A stretch of DNA of 26,137 nt from DATLAN01 sp035527455 (GTDB lineage: Bacteria > Planctomycetota > Planctomycetia > Pirellulales > Thermoguttaceae). Under the pieces are notes generated by a model. It worked only from the letters and a program-made list of their open reading frames with translations. It had not been told where the DNA came from and made no database searches. Shown here one piece after another: positions 7,168-14,392 of this stretch. Location of the stretch: NCBI GenBank assembly GCA_035527455.1, contig DATLAN010000344.1:1-26137 (forward strand). Reading direction: 5' to 3'. The position numbers and the translations under genes were made by a program. The first letter of the stretch is position 1, and each line of letters opens with the position of its first letter.

Positions 7168-8400
7168 ATGCAACACGACCGGCAGCGTTTCAACCGGCGC
7201 AACCTGCTCAAGGCAGCCGCGGCCGTCGGGGTGCCTTACCTCGTTGCGTCCTCGGCCCTGGGCGCCGACGACCGTCCCGCCGCCAGCGAGCGAATCACCA
7301 TGGCCGGCATCGGCATGGGCGGACGAGGCTCCGGCGACCTGCGGGCCTTCATGGGCCACGACGAAGTCCAGGTCCTGGCGGTCTGCGACGTCTACAAGAG
7401 CCGCCAAGAGGGGATCAAACGAGACGTCGATAACCGATACGGCAACAACGATTGCGACATGTACACCGACTTCCGCGAGGTCGTGGCCCGCGACGACATC
7501 GACGCCGTGGTCATCGGCACGCCCGACCATTGGCACGCGTTGGTCAGCATCGCGGCCATGAAGAGCGGCAAGGACGTTTTCACCGAGAAGCCACTGTCGT
7601 TGACGATCAAGGAAGGCCGGGCGATGGTCGACGTGGCGCGGCGCTACGGGCGGATCTGCTCCAGCGGCAGCCAGCGGGTGCTGGGCGACTACGGCAAGCT
7701 CGCCCGACAGGTCCAAAGCGGCGAACTCGGCCAGATCCACAAGTGCTACTGCGACCCGGGCGGCCCGCCGCGGGACTGCAACCTGCCGGAGGAGCCGATC
7801 CCCGACGATCTCGACTGGGACCTGTGGCTGGGTCCCGCCCCGTGGGCACCGTACAATGCGTTCCGATGCGGCAGGGCCTACGGGCTCGGCGGCAAGGGGT
7901 TCCGCACCTGGCGCGACTATTCCGGCGGCATGATGACCGACTGGGGCGGCCACAAGTTCGGCGGGGCCATGTTCGCCCTGGGCCTCGACGAAACCGGACC
8001 CACCGAGATCTTCCCGCCCGACGGAAAGGAGCACCAGTACCTTACCTACAAGTTCGCGTGCGGGATCGAGATGGTCGTCGGCGGCGGCGGGCCGAAGTAC
8101 GAGGCGGCCGAGGGCAACGTGCCGGGACTCACCTGGCAACCGCCGACCCACCTGCTCGAACGGGACTACCGGGGCGATGGCGGACTGCCGGGCGACGTGC
8201 TCCACTGCATCAAGACGCGAGAGAAGCCCTTCCGCGACGTGGGATGGGCCCATCGCGTGGCCACCGTTTGCCATCTCGGCAATATCTGCTACGAGTTGAA
8301 CCGCCCGCTGAAGTGGGACCCGGTCAAGGAGGAGTTCCCCGGCGACGAGGAAGCCAACCGGATGACCTGGCGCCCGATGCGCGAGCCCTGGAGGCTTTGA
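7168..8400 (+). CDS. Tat-exported Gfo/Idh/MocA family oxidoreductase, paralog 6, with altered active-site motif
   Basis: This is a predicted 410-aa exported oxidoreductase, the last of the tandem six. The ATG at 7168 follows AGGAGA (7153-7158) and begins a Tat signal (FNRRNLLKAAAA, residues 8-19, then VPYLVASSALGA). The glycine motif IGMGGRG (48-54), GTPDHWH (117-123) and EKP with Lys141 are present. The motif that reads W-G-x-H-x-x-D in most paralogs is DWGGHKFGGAMFALG here: His262 is kept, but the Asp position (residue 265) is Gly, codon GGC at 7960-7962. The protein may have a changed substrate geometry or reduced catalysis. The C-terminus REPWRL is retained. It is followed by a hairpin (8417-8437) that may end the oxidoreductase transcript. 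Confidence 0.93.
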   Translation: MQHDRQRFNRRNLLKAAAAVGVPYLVASSALGADDRPAASERITMAGIGMGGRGSGDLRAFMGHDEVQVLAVCDVYKSRQEGIKRDVDNRYGNNDCDMYTDFREVVARDDIDAVVIGTPDHWHALVSIAAMKSGKDVFTEKPLSLTIKEGRAMVDVARRYGRICSSGSQRVLGDYGKLARQVQSGELGQIHKCYCDPGGPPRDCNLPEEPIPDDLDWDLWLGPAPWAPYNAFRCGRAYGLGGKGFRTWRDYSGGMMTDWGGHKFGGAMFALGLDETGPTEIFPPDGKEHQYLTYKFACGIEMVVGGGGPKYEAAEGNVPGLTWQPPTHLLERDYRGDGGLPGDVLHCIKTREKPFRDVGWAHRVATVCHLGNICYELNRPLKWDPVKEEFPGDEEANRMTWRPMREPWRL

Positions 8401-8416
8401 TGTCCCGATGCAACGC

Positions 8417-8437
8417 GAGCCGGCACGGTGCCGGTTC
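8417..8437. terminator. Hairpin after the oxidoreductase array
   Basis: The stem GAGCCGGCAC / GTGCCGGTTC (10 bp, one G-T pair) has a single-base loop position, so the real loop must open by one pair. It begins 17 bases after the stop of paralog 6. The following bases are only moderately T-rich (TTCGCAAGTTCTCG), so it is either a weak terminator or one of the palindromic repeat elements. Confidence 0.4.
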
Positions 8438-8464
8438 GCAAGTTCTCGACATTCTTGGTAGAAT
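8435..8464 (+). promoter_or_regulatory. Candidate promoter for the HEAT-repeat genes
   Basis: TTCGCA (8435-8440) and TAGAAT (8459-8464) are separated by 18 bases, about 75 bases before the start at 8540. The same TAGAAT hexamer occurs in the candidate promoter before paralog 4. This is a consensus match only. Confidence 0.3.
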
Positions 8465-8539
8465 AGGATCGATAACGACATCCTAATGAGTGAGAGTTTT
8501 CCTCTGAATGTAATTTTCAATCGAAAGGAGCGAAAAGAA

Positions 8540-9328
8540 ATGGGTAACAAGTTTCGCATGATCGTCGGCCTGCTGGTAGCAGTCGCGTTGCTCGGTCTGG
8601 TGCAGGTTGCGTCGGCTGACGAAGCCTTGGACAAGGCCATGGAAGAATTGAAGGCCTATGACTGGGGGACGGATCGAGCCGTCTTGAACCCGATCGACCA
8701 GGCGGTGGCCGCCTCGCACGGTGACGCCGCGGCGCAAAAGGCCCTCGAAGCCAAACTGGCCGGCGTGCTCGGCAGCGATGCCACCCGGGCGGCCAAGGAC
8801 TTCGTCTGCCGTCAACTCAGCCTGATCGGGTCGGCCGACTCGGTGCCCGCCTTGGCGGCCCTTCTGCCCGACGAGAAGCTCTCGCACATGGGCCGCTACG
8901 CGTTGGAACGCATGGGAGGCGATGCCGCGGCCAAGGCGCTCCGCGACGCGCTGGCGAAGGTCGGCGGGCTGCAGAAGGTCGGCGTGATCAACTCGCTGGG
9001 AGTTCTGCGCGACGCCGACGCCACGGGTGCCCTGACCGCCTTGCTGGCCGATTCCGATGCCGAGATCGCCAGTGCCGCGGCGGCCGCTTTGGGTTCGATC
9101 GGCACTTCCGAAGCGGCCAAAGCCCTGGGCGATTTCCAGAAAAGCGCCCCCGAGGGACTCCGCCCGGCCGCGGCCGACGCCTGCCTGACGTGCGCCGAAC
9201 GAATGCTGGCCGCCGGCAACAAGGCCGAGGCCATGATGATCTACAAGACGCTCAGCGCCGCCGACCAGCCCAAGCACGTCCGCCTCGCGGCGATGCGGGG
9301 GATGTTGGCCGCCACGGGCAAGAATTAG
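8540..9328 (+). CDS. Exported HEAT-repeat protein, small
   Basis: This is a 262-aa protein with a Sec signal peptide (hydrophobic residues about 8-23, cleavage likely after ASA at residue 26) and then alpha-helical HEAT / PBS-lyase-type repeats. Repeat cores are visible as GSADSVPALAALL, GGDAAAKALRDAL, RDADATGALTALL and GTSEAAKALGDF, at about 31-residue spacing. The start at 8540 is chosen over an in-frame ATG at 8486 because AAAGGAG (8524-8530) precedes it and the signal peptide then begins the protein. No catalytic motif is seen. HEAT repeats normally form protein-binding superhelices, so a scaffold or partner-binding role outside the cytoplasm is inferred. It is followed by a larger HEAT protein 102 bases downstream, probably in the same transcript. 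Confidence 0.85.
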   Translation: MGNKFRMIVGLLVAVALLGLVQVASADEALDKAMEELKAYDWGTDRAVLNPIDQAVAASHGDAAAQKALEAKLAGVLGSDATRAAKDFVCRQLSLIGSADSVPALAALLPDEKLSHMGRYALERMGGDAAAKALRDALAKVGGLQKVGVINSLGVLRDADATGALTALLADSDAEIASAAAAALGSIGTSEAAKALGDFQKSAPEGLRPAAADACLTCAERMLAAGNKAEAMMIYKTLSAADQPKHVRLAAMRGMLAATGKN

Positions 9329-9331
9329 TTG

Positions 9332-9411
9332 GACTGTAGGGTGGGTCGAGGAACGAGCCCCACGCCGAATAGACCGTAGGGTGGGTCGAGGAACGAGCCC
9401 CACGCCGAATA
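9332..9411. repeat. Tandem 40-bp direct repeat, 39/40 identical
   Basis: Two direct copies (9332-9371 and 9372-9411) differ at one base (T9335 / C9375). Each contains an imperfect hairpin, GTGGGTC / GCCCCAC, around the loop GAGGAACGA. The same 9-base loop occurs with a different stem in the repeats at 19111-19245. It fills almost the whole gap between the two HEAT genes and ends a few bases before the ribosome binding site of the second. Confidence 0.85.
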
Positions 9412-9430
9412 AACCAGCAGGAGAAAACCG

Positions 9431-10798
9431 TTGAAGAGGATTTGGAATAATCAGACTGCGCCCCGTTGCTTGCTCTTGGGTCTCGCGGGTCTCTTGTTTC
9501 TGCCGGCCGTTGCGTCGCGGGCGCAAGATGACGACGTCAACGAGGCGCTCCTCCAGATGGTCGTCGACCTGGTGACCGGCGACGACGCGGACATGCGGAC
9601 GCTCGGGTTCCAGCAAATCCGCGAGGAAATGCCGGGCGCAGCGGCCACCACGCGCTTCGCCGAACTGCTGCCGAAGTTGCCGGCCGAGGCCCAGGTGGGT
9701 CTGCTCGACGCCTTGGGCGATCGCAGGGACAAGGTCGCCCGGCCGGCGATCCTGGACGTGCTCAACAGCCCCAAGGACCGAGTCCGCGCTGCGGCACTTC
9801 GGGCGTTGGGGGCGCTGGGAAGCGAGGCCGACGTGCCGCTGCTGGTTCAGACGGCCGCTCCCTCGGATCTCGAACAGGACGCCGCCCGGCAAAGCCTGAT
9901 TCGGCTCCGCGGCGAAGAGGTCAACGCGGCCATCCTCACGGCCATCGCCGAGGGTGGGCCGAAAGCCCGGGCGACGCTGCTGGGAGTGCTGGCCGCCCGC
10001 AACGCGACCGAAAACCTGCCCACCGTGCTGCAATGTGCCCGGGACCCGAACCTGGACGTACGACTGGCGGCGCTGGATGCGATTCGATACCTGGCCGACG
10101 AGAATCAGACCGCGGAGATCGTCGACCTGCTGAAGACGGCCGAGGACGAGACCGAGCGCCGAAAGGCCGAGTTGGCGCTGCTGGTGATCGTCAGCCGCGG
10201 CGGGGAGGCCTGCGCCGAACCGATCATCGCCGGCTTGGGCAGCGCCGACCCGGCGTCGCGTGCCGCCTTGCTGCGCGCCTTGGCGCGGGCCGGCGGGGCC
10301 AGCGCCCTGGAGACCATCGTGGCCCACTCGGAAGATGACGGCGGGATGGTGCGCGACGAGGCCATGCGGATGCTGTCGATCTGGCAAGACCCGGCCGCCA
10401 AGGACCGTCTGCTGATGATCGCCCAATCGGCCGCGACGCTGCAATACCACGTGCTGGCCGTCCGCGGCCTGGTCCAGCTCGCCTCCCCGCAGGAGGATAA
10501 GCCCGCCGACCTGGAAATCCTGGCCGACGTGATGCGCTTGGCGAGGCGGTCGGAAGAGAAGTCGCTGGCCCTGGGCATCCTCGGGGGCGTCGGCTCGCCG
10601 GAGGCGTTGGCCCTGGCGACTGCCGCGCTGGACGACCCCGTTTTGGCGAACGAAGCCGGTCTTGCGACCGTAAGGATCGTGGAAACGATAGAGAATGGCG
10701 ACAAGGACGAACTGCGAGCGGCCCTGAAGAAGGTCCTCGATCGTGCGACGAACCAGCAGGTTCGCCAACGGGCCCAGGACGCCCTGGCAGCACTTTGA
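9431..10798 (+). CDS. Exported HEAT-repeat protein, large (TTG start)
   Basis: This is a 455-aa protein predicted to start at TTG 9431, preceded by AGGAGAAA (9419-9426). No ATG gives a comparable start with the signal peptide. Residues about 12-29 are hydrophobic and cleavage may follow SRA (residue 31). The rest is a continuous array of roughly 30-residue HEAT-type helical repeats, for example KDRVRAAALRALGALGSEADVP, DPNLDVRLAALDAIRYLADE and ADPASRAALLRALARAGGASA. There is no catalytic motif. The likely role is a protein-interaction scaffold, shared with its smaller neighbour. A family A inverted repeat follows 18 bases after the stop. Confidence 0.86.
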   Translation: MKRIWNNQTAPRCLLLGLAGLLFLPAVASRAQDDDVNEALLQMVVDLVTGDDADMRTLGFQQIREEMPGAAATTRFAELLPKLPAEAQVGLLDALGDRRDKVARPAILDVLNSPKDRVRAAALRALGALGSEADVPLLVQTAAPSDLEQDAARQSLIRLRGEEVNAAILTAIAEGGPKARATLLGVLAARNATENLPTVLQCARDPNLDVRLAALDAIRYLADENQTAEIVDLLKTAEDETERRKAELALLVIVSRGGEACAEPIIAGLGSADPASRAALLRALARAGGASALETIVAHSEDDGGMVRDEAMRMLSIWQDPAAKDRLLMIAQSAATLQYHVLAVRGLVQLASPQEDKPADLEILADVMRLARRSEEKSLALGILGGVGSPEALALATAALDDPVLANEAGLATVRIVETIENGDKDELRAALKKVLDRATNQQVRQRAQDALAAL

Positions 10799-10816
10799 CC
10801 GTCCGTTGCCGTGATA

Positions 10817-10870
10817 GTAGCCGTCTCGCTCCGCGAGACGAAGCTTCATCTCGCGGAGCGAGATGGCTAC
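10817..10870. repeat. Inverted repeat with nested hairpins (family A, copy 2)
   Basis: Arms of 25 bases (10817-10841 and 10846-10870) flank an AGCT loop. Compared with copy 1 at 2958-3013, the right arm carries two changes, A10848 and T10864. They pair with each other inside the small 17-nt sub-hairpin (G:C replaced by A:T), so the sub-hairpin stays intact while the long stem gains two mismatches. It lies between the large HEAT gene and the lipoprotein gene and may also reduce read-through. Confidence 0.85.
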
Positions 10871-10912
10871 CAAGCAAGACGCGAAAAGCCTCAAAGAAAT
10901 GGAGAGACACTC

Positions 10913-12046
10913 GTGAAGCGTTTCAGGCACAATCGATATGTGCAGTCGGTCCTGATCGCGGCGATGATCGGCCTGTTGGCGGGCTGCCCGAAGGTCGAGC
11001 CGACCGGCACCCCGACCCAAAAGTCCGCCGCGGCCAAGGAGAAGGCTTCTTCGGCCGGGAGACCCCAGTTGGTGTACGTCTCGCCGAACTCCGCGCCGAC
11101 AAAGACGCCCCACCTGGTGTATGCTTCCCCCTCGACGACCGTGCCGGGTCTGCCGCCGGGGATGGTCTATGCATCGCCCTCGACGACCACGCCCGGTCTT
11201 CCGCCCGGGATCGTCTACGCGCCGCCGTCGACGACCACGCCCGGCATGGTGCTGCCACCCGGTCTGATCTACGCTCCCCCGTCGACCACCACGCCCACGT
11301 CCCTCCCGCCGGGCGTGCTCATTTACATGCCTCCGCCGCCCGGCCCATCGGGACCGAAGGTAGACGTAGATTCTCCGCGTACCACAGTCCCGATCGCTGT
11401 GGCCAGGCCGCCTGAGACGGTAACCGAGCCTCCCGATGAACCTCCCGTCTGGAAACTGGCTCCGGTCAAGATCGACCTGCCGGCCCCGGCCTTCCGCGGC
11501 ACACCCAAGCCGCAGGCCGAGCCGAACGTCGAGATACCGCTGGGCAAACCCCGCCCCGACTTCCTCGCACCCCAAGGCACCGTCAACCTGGCCCGGGGCA
11601 AAAAGGTCACCGGCAGCGATCCGGCGCCCTCCAGCGGCGAGTACGACCTGGTGACCGACGACGACAAGGAAGCCACCGACTTCGGCTACGTCAAGTTGCG
11701 CACCGGCACGCAGTGGATTCAGATCGACCTGGACCAACGGGCGACCATCTACGCCGTGCTCATCTGGCACAACCACGCCGAGGCCCGGGTGTACCGCGAC
11801 GTGATCGTCCAGGTCAGCGACGAGCCCGACTTCCTCAACGCCAAGACCGTATTCAACAACGACTACGACAATTCGTCCGGCCTGGGGATCGCCGAGCAGA
11901 TGGGCTACGTCGAGACCTCCGAGGGCAAGCTGATCGATTGCCGGGGCGTCGAAGGCCGGTACGTGCGGTGTTACAGCAAGGGCAACACCCACGACGAAGA
12001 GAACCACTACACCGAAGTGGCGGTCTACGGCAGGCCGGCAAAATGA
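10913..12046 (+). CDS. Lipoprotein with Pro/Thr-rich stalk and discoidin-like C-terminal domain
   Basis: This is a predicted 377-aa lipoprotein starting at GTG 10913, preceded by GGAGA (10901-10905). Upstream in-frame codons only translate the palindromic repeat. A signal peptide ends in the lipobox LLAGC with Cys25. Residues about 69-142 are a stalk of four imperfect repeats of the type YASPSTTTPGLPPG, with further proline-rich sequence to about residue 220. Residues about 223-377 look like a galactose-binding / F5-8C (discoidin) type domain: NLARGKKVTGSD at its start, WIQIDLD, RYVRCYS, and a final TEVAVYG strand. This fold usually binds carbohydrates. The stop overlaps the start of the next gene by ATGA, implying translational coupling. 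It probably acts at the membrane or cell surface. The exact partner or ligand is unknown. Confidence 0.82.
   Translation: MKRFRHNRYVQSVLIAAMIGLLAGCPKVEPTGTPTQKSAAAKEKASSAGRPQLVYVSPNSAPTKTPHLVYASPSTTVPGLPPGMVYASPSTTTPGLPPGIVYAPPSTTTPGMVLPPGLIYAPPSTTTPTSLPPGVLIYMPPPPGPSGPKVDVDSPRTTVPIAVARPPETVTEPPDEPPVWKLAPVKIDLPAPAFRGTPKPQAEPNVEIPLGKPRPDFLAPQGTVNLARGKKVTGSDPAPSSGEYDLVTDDDKEATDFGYVKLRTGTQWIQIDLDQRATIYAVLIWHNHAEARVYRDVIVQVSDEPDFLNAKTVFNNDYDNSSGLGIAEQMGYVETSEGKLIDCRGVEGRYVRCYSKGNTHDEENHYTEVAVYGRPAK
11117..11317 (+). repeat. In-gene tandem repeat encoding the Pro/Thr stalk
   Basis: Four consecutive units of 48, 48, 54 and 51 bases (11117, 11165, 11213 and 11267 onward) encode (V/I)YA(S/P)PSTT(T/V)P...PPG peptides. 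All keep the reading frame. Synonymous differences between units show the array is not a very recent expansion. Confidence 0.85.
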
Positions 12047-13686
12047 AACGCGCGGTCCCGTTCGCAGCCGTCCTGCTGGCGATCACCGCCGGCGCGGCGG
12101 CGCTGAGGCTGGTCGACTTGGACAACCGGCCGATGCACTGGGACGAGGCCAACCAGGCCCTGAAGTTCGGCCGGCTGCTCGAACGGGGCCAGTACGAGTA
12201 CGATCCCGAGGACCATCACGGTCCGAGCCTCAATGACCTCACCCTGCCGATCGCGCGACTGGCCTCGGCGGAGGATCTCACGCAAGTCACCGAGACCCAT
12301 CTGCGTCTATTGCCGGCGATCTTCGGGATCCTGCTGGTCGGTCTGGTTTGGCTGCTGCGGGACGAGTTGGGCCGCCCGGCGGCGGTCTGGGCCGCGGTGC
12401 TCACGGCCGTCTCGCCGGCGATGGTCTTCTACAGCCGGTATTACATCCAGGAGATGCTGCTGGTTTGCTTCACCTTCGGCGCGATGGCGGCCCTTTGGCG
12501 TTGCTCGAGAGCGAAGGCCGCCGCCGAAGAGAACGAGCCTCGCATCCGGCGCTGGGCATGGCTCGTTCTGCTGGGCCTGTGCATCGGCATGATGCACGCC
12601 AGCAAGGAAACCTGCGTAATCCCCCTGTTCGCGATGGGCCTGGCCGCCGTGGCAACCATACCCGGGGTGCGGCGGATGCTGACGATCCGCGGCCTGAAAG
12701 AAACGATGGGCGTGCGGGGCGTCCTCTCGGTCCTCGTCGTGCTGATCGCGGCGGCAGGCGTCTCGGCGCTGTTCTTCTCCTCGTTCTTCACGCACGCCCA
12801 GGGAGTGGTCGATTCGGTCACCGCGTATTCGATCTACTTCGACCGCGCGTCGGGCCAGGGCAGCGCCGGTTGGCACGACCAGCCGTGGTATCACTACTTT
12901 CACCTGCTGTTTTGGTGGCAGCGCGGAGACGGTCCCCTTTGGACCGAAGCGTCGATCGCCGTTTTGGCGCTGGTAGGGCTTCTCGCCGCCGCCTTGGGCA
13001 AGGGGATGAAGCCCGCCGCGGTTCCCTTCGCGCGATTCGCGGCCATCTACACGCTCGTCATGATCGCGGTCTACTCGGCCATCTCGTACAAGACGCCCTG
13101 GTGCGCCCTGGGCTTCCTGCACGGCATGATCCTGCTGGCCGGAGTGGGCGCGGCGGTGCTTATCGGTCTGTCGCGGGGATACGTGTGGAAGGGGATCACG
13201 ACGGCGCTGCTGATCGCGGCCGCCGGACATCTGGCCTGGCAGGCCCATCGAGCAAGCTTCGAGCAGTACGCCGATGTGAACAACCCTTACGTTTACGCCC
13301 ATACGACCGAGGACGTTCTTCGGCTGGTCCAACAGATCAAAGAAATCGCCGCGGTACATCCGGACGCAGAGGCCATGCACGTCCAAGTGATCTGTCCCGA
13401 CTATAGCTTCTGGCCGCTGCCGTGGTACCTGCGCGACATGCCCCGGGTGGAGTTCTCCGCAGAAATACCCGCCGGGCTGCCCGCCCCGCTGATCATCGCG
13501 CCGACGCAGATGGAGATCGCTGTGATGGAGTACGCGTTCACCAGGCCCCCGCCGGGCCAGCGGCCCTTATACAACCGGCTGATGACCGAAGACGCCGGGA
13601 TCTGGGAACTGTCCCCGGGCCTCTACGTGACCGGCTACCTCCAATCGGATCTGCTCAACGCCTATCTGGCCCAACAGCCCGAGTAG
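12043..13686 (+). CDS. Agl23-type (TIGR03663-like) membrane glycosyltransferase-like protein
   Basis: This is a predicted 547-aa polytopic membrane protein. The first helix (residues about 5-24) is followed by an extracytoplasmic loop, NRPMHWDEANQALKFGRLL, with the Asp34-Glu35 pair typical of GT-C / PMT-like enzymes, and then YEYDPEDHHGPSL. This arrangement is characteristic of the 'flippase activity-associated protein Agl23' family (recalled as TIGR03663). Further hydrophobic segments lie at about 100-160, 175-215, 225-260 and 300-410, followed by a soluble C-terminal domain with VICPDYSFWPLPWYL. Such proteins are thought to transfer sugars from lipid carriers at the outer face of the membrane. 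The start ATG overlaps the lipoprotein stop, so the two genes are coupled. The frame is open upstream only as a shadow of the lipoprotein gene. The sugar donor and acceptor are unknown. Confidence 0.83.
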   Translation: MKRAVPFAAVLLAITAGAAALRLVDLDNRPMHWDEANQALKFGRLLERGQYEYDPEDHHGPSLNDLTLPIARLASAEDLTQVTETHLRLLPAIFGILLVGLVWLLRDELGRPAAVWAAVLTAVSPAMVFYSRYYIQEMLLVCFTFGAMAALWRCSRAKAAAEENEPRIRRWAWLVLLGLCIGMMHASKETCVIPLFAMGLAAVATIPGVRRMLTIRGLKETMGVRGVLSVLVVLIAAAGVSALFFSSFFTHAQGVVDSVTAYSIYFDRASGQGSAGWHDQPWYHYFHLLFWWQRGDGPLWTEASIAVLALVGLLAAALGKGMKPAAVPFARFAAIYTLVMIAVYSAISYKTPWCALGFLHGMILLAGVGAAVLIGLSRGYVWKGITTALLIAAAGHLAWQAHRASFEQYADVNNPYVYAHTTEDVLRLVQQIKEIAAVHPDAEAMHVQVICPDYSFWPLPWYLRDMPRVEFSAEIPAGLPAPLIIAPTQMEIAVMEYAFTRPPPGQRPLYNRLMTEDAGIWELSPGLYVTGYLQSDLLNAYLAQQPE

Positions 13687-13743
13687 GCTTCTTCTCGGAG
13701 CGCCAACGGCTCTTGAGCACCGGGATTCCCAGGAAAGAAACAA

Positions 13744-13769
13744 GACCGCCGGAGCGAACTCCGGCGGTC
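13744..13769. terminator. Strong bidirectional terminator hairpin
   Basis: A perfect 11-bp stem, GACCGCCGGAG / CTCCGGCGGTC, encloses a CGAA loop. On the plus strand it is followed by TCTTGTCTT; read from the minus strand it is followed by TTGTTTCTTT. It sits between the convergent Agl23-like gene (stop 13686) and the EF-hand gene (stop 13891) and could terminate both. Confidence 0.75.
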
Positions 13770-13816
13770 TCTTGTCTTGGCGATTCTCTCGACCTTCAGC
13801 CGCTTCTCGGCTCCTC

Positions 13817-13833
13817 CGGCGGAGCATCCGCCG
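13817..13833. repeat. Small perfect hairpin downstream of the EF-hand gene
   Basis: A 7-bp stem (CGGCGGA / TCCGCCG) with a GCA loop lies between the terminator and the EF-hand stop. It may be a single copy of another palindromic element family. There is no T-tract. Confidence 0.45.
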
Positions 13834-13890
13834 AACGGGTGGGGCCGGCCGCGGGGGTCAAGCAGAAGGTGCGTCCCGGACGGGCGCTGA

Positions 13891-14214
13891 TTACCCGGCC
13901 TTCTTGCGATCCTTGTGTTCGCCCTTCTTGTGTTCGCCGTCGCCGTGCTTGCCGAAGGCCGCGGTGAACTCTTTCAAGGTCACCTTGCCGTCCTTGTCCG
14001 CGTCCCATCGCGCGAAGATCTCTTTGGCCTTGTCCTTCAGCCGGTCGCTGGCCTCGAGTTCTGACAGGATCAGCGCGCCGTCGGCATTCGTGTCCAGCTT
14101 CTTGAAGATCTGCTCGGGGGAGGGTCTCTCCCTCTTGGGAGCGTCCTGGGCGTAGGCCGAACCAACGATCGCCACCACCATTCCAAATACCATTGCGAAC
14201 CACAGCTTAGACAT
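13891..14214 (-). CDS. Small exported two-EF-hand protein
   Basis: This is a 107-aa predicted calcium-binding protein. The ATG at 14214 is preferred over an upstream in-frame start because AAGGAG (14222-14227, minus strand) lies 7 bases before it and a signal peptide begins there, with cleavage after AYA at residue 22. Two complete 12-residue EF-hand loops are visible: DTNADGALILSE (41-52) and DADKDGKVTLKE (71-82). Both have Asp at loop positions 1 and 5, Asn or Asp at 3, Gly at 6 and Glu at 12. The C-terminus, from residue 89, is rich in Lys, His and Asp (GKHGDGEHKKGEHKDRKK). It may buffer calcium or bind a partner in the periplasm. It follows the DUF4038 gene on the same strand after a 178-base gap. 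Confidence 0.88.
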   Translation of the reverse strand: MSKLWFAMVFGMVVAIVGSAYAQDAPKRERPSPEQIFKKLDTNADGALILSELEASDRLKDKAKEIFARWDADKDGKVTLKEFTAAFGKHGDGEHKKGEHKDRKKAG

Positions 14215-14392
14215 ACTCAATCTCCTTGACTTGACGATTAGGTCACGGCCGGTCGCGCCTCGAAACAACGGGCGCATAACCCTACCGGCCAGACCTCCAA
14301 CCATTGAACCCCGTAGAGGGGGCAAGGTTTCGCGAAAAGAAAAAATCTTCGGATTGGTGGGCCGGCGCATTTTCTCTGGGTTTTTCCGCTTA

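Noticed and set aside
8486..8539. Earlier ATG for the small HEAT protein
   Set aside because: There is no ribosome binding site before 8486. Starting at 8540 gives a normal signal peptide after AAAGGAG.
10811..10912. Upstream start of the lipoprotein gene
   Set aside because: The extra 34 codons translate the family A inverted repeat and would bury the signal peptide. The GTG at 10913 has GGAGA before it.
8483..12007. 1174-codon open frame on the minus strand
   Set aside because: It is antisense to the HEAT and lipoprotein genes, has low-complexity His/Arg/Gly-rich translation, translates the palindromic repeats, and has no ribosome binding site or domain. It arises from high G+C third positions of the real genes.
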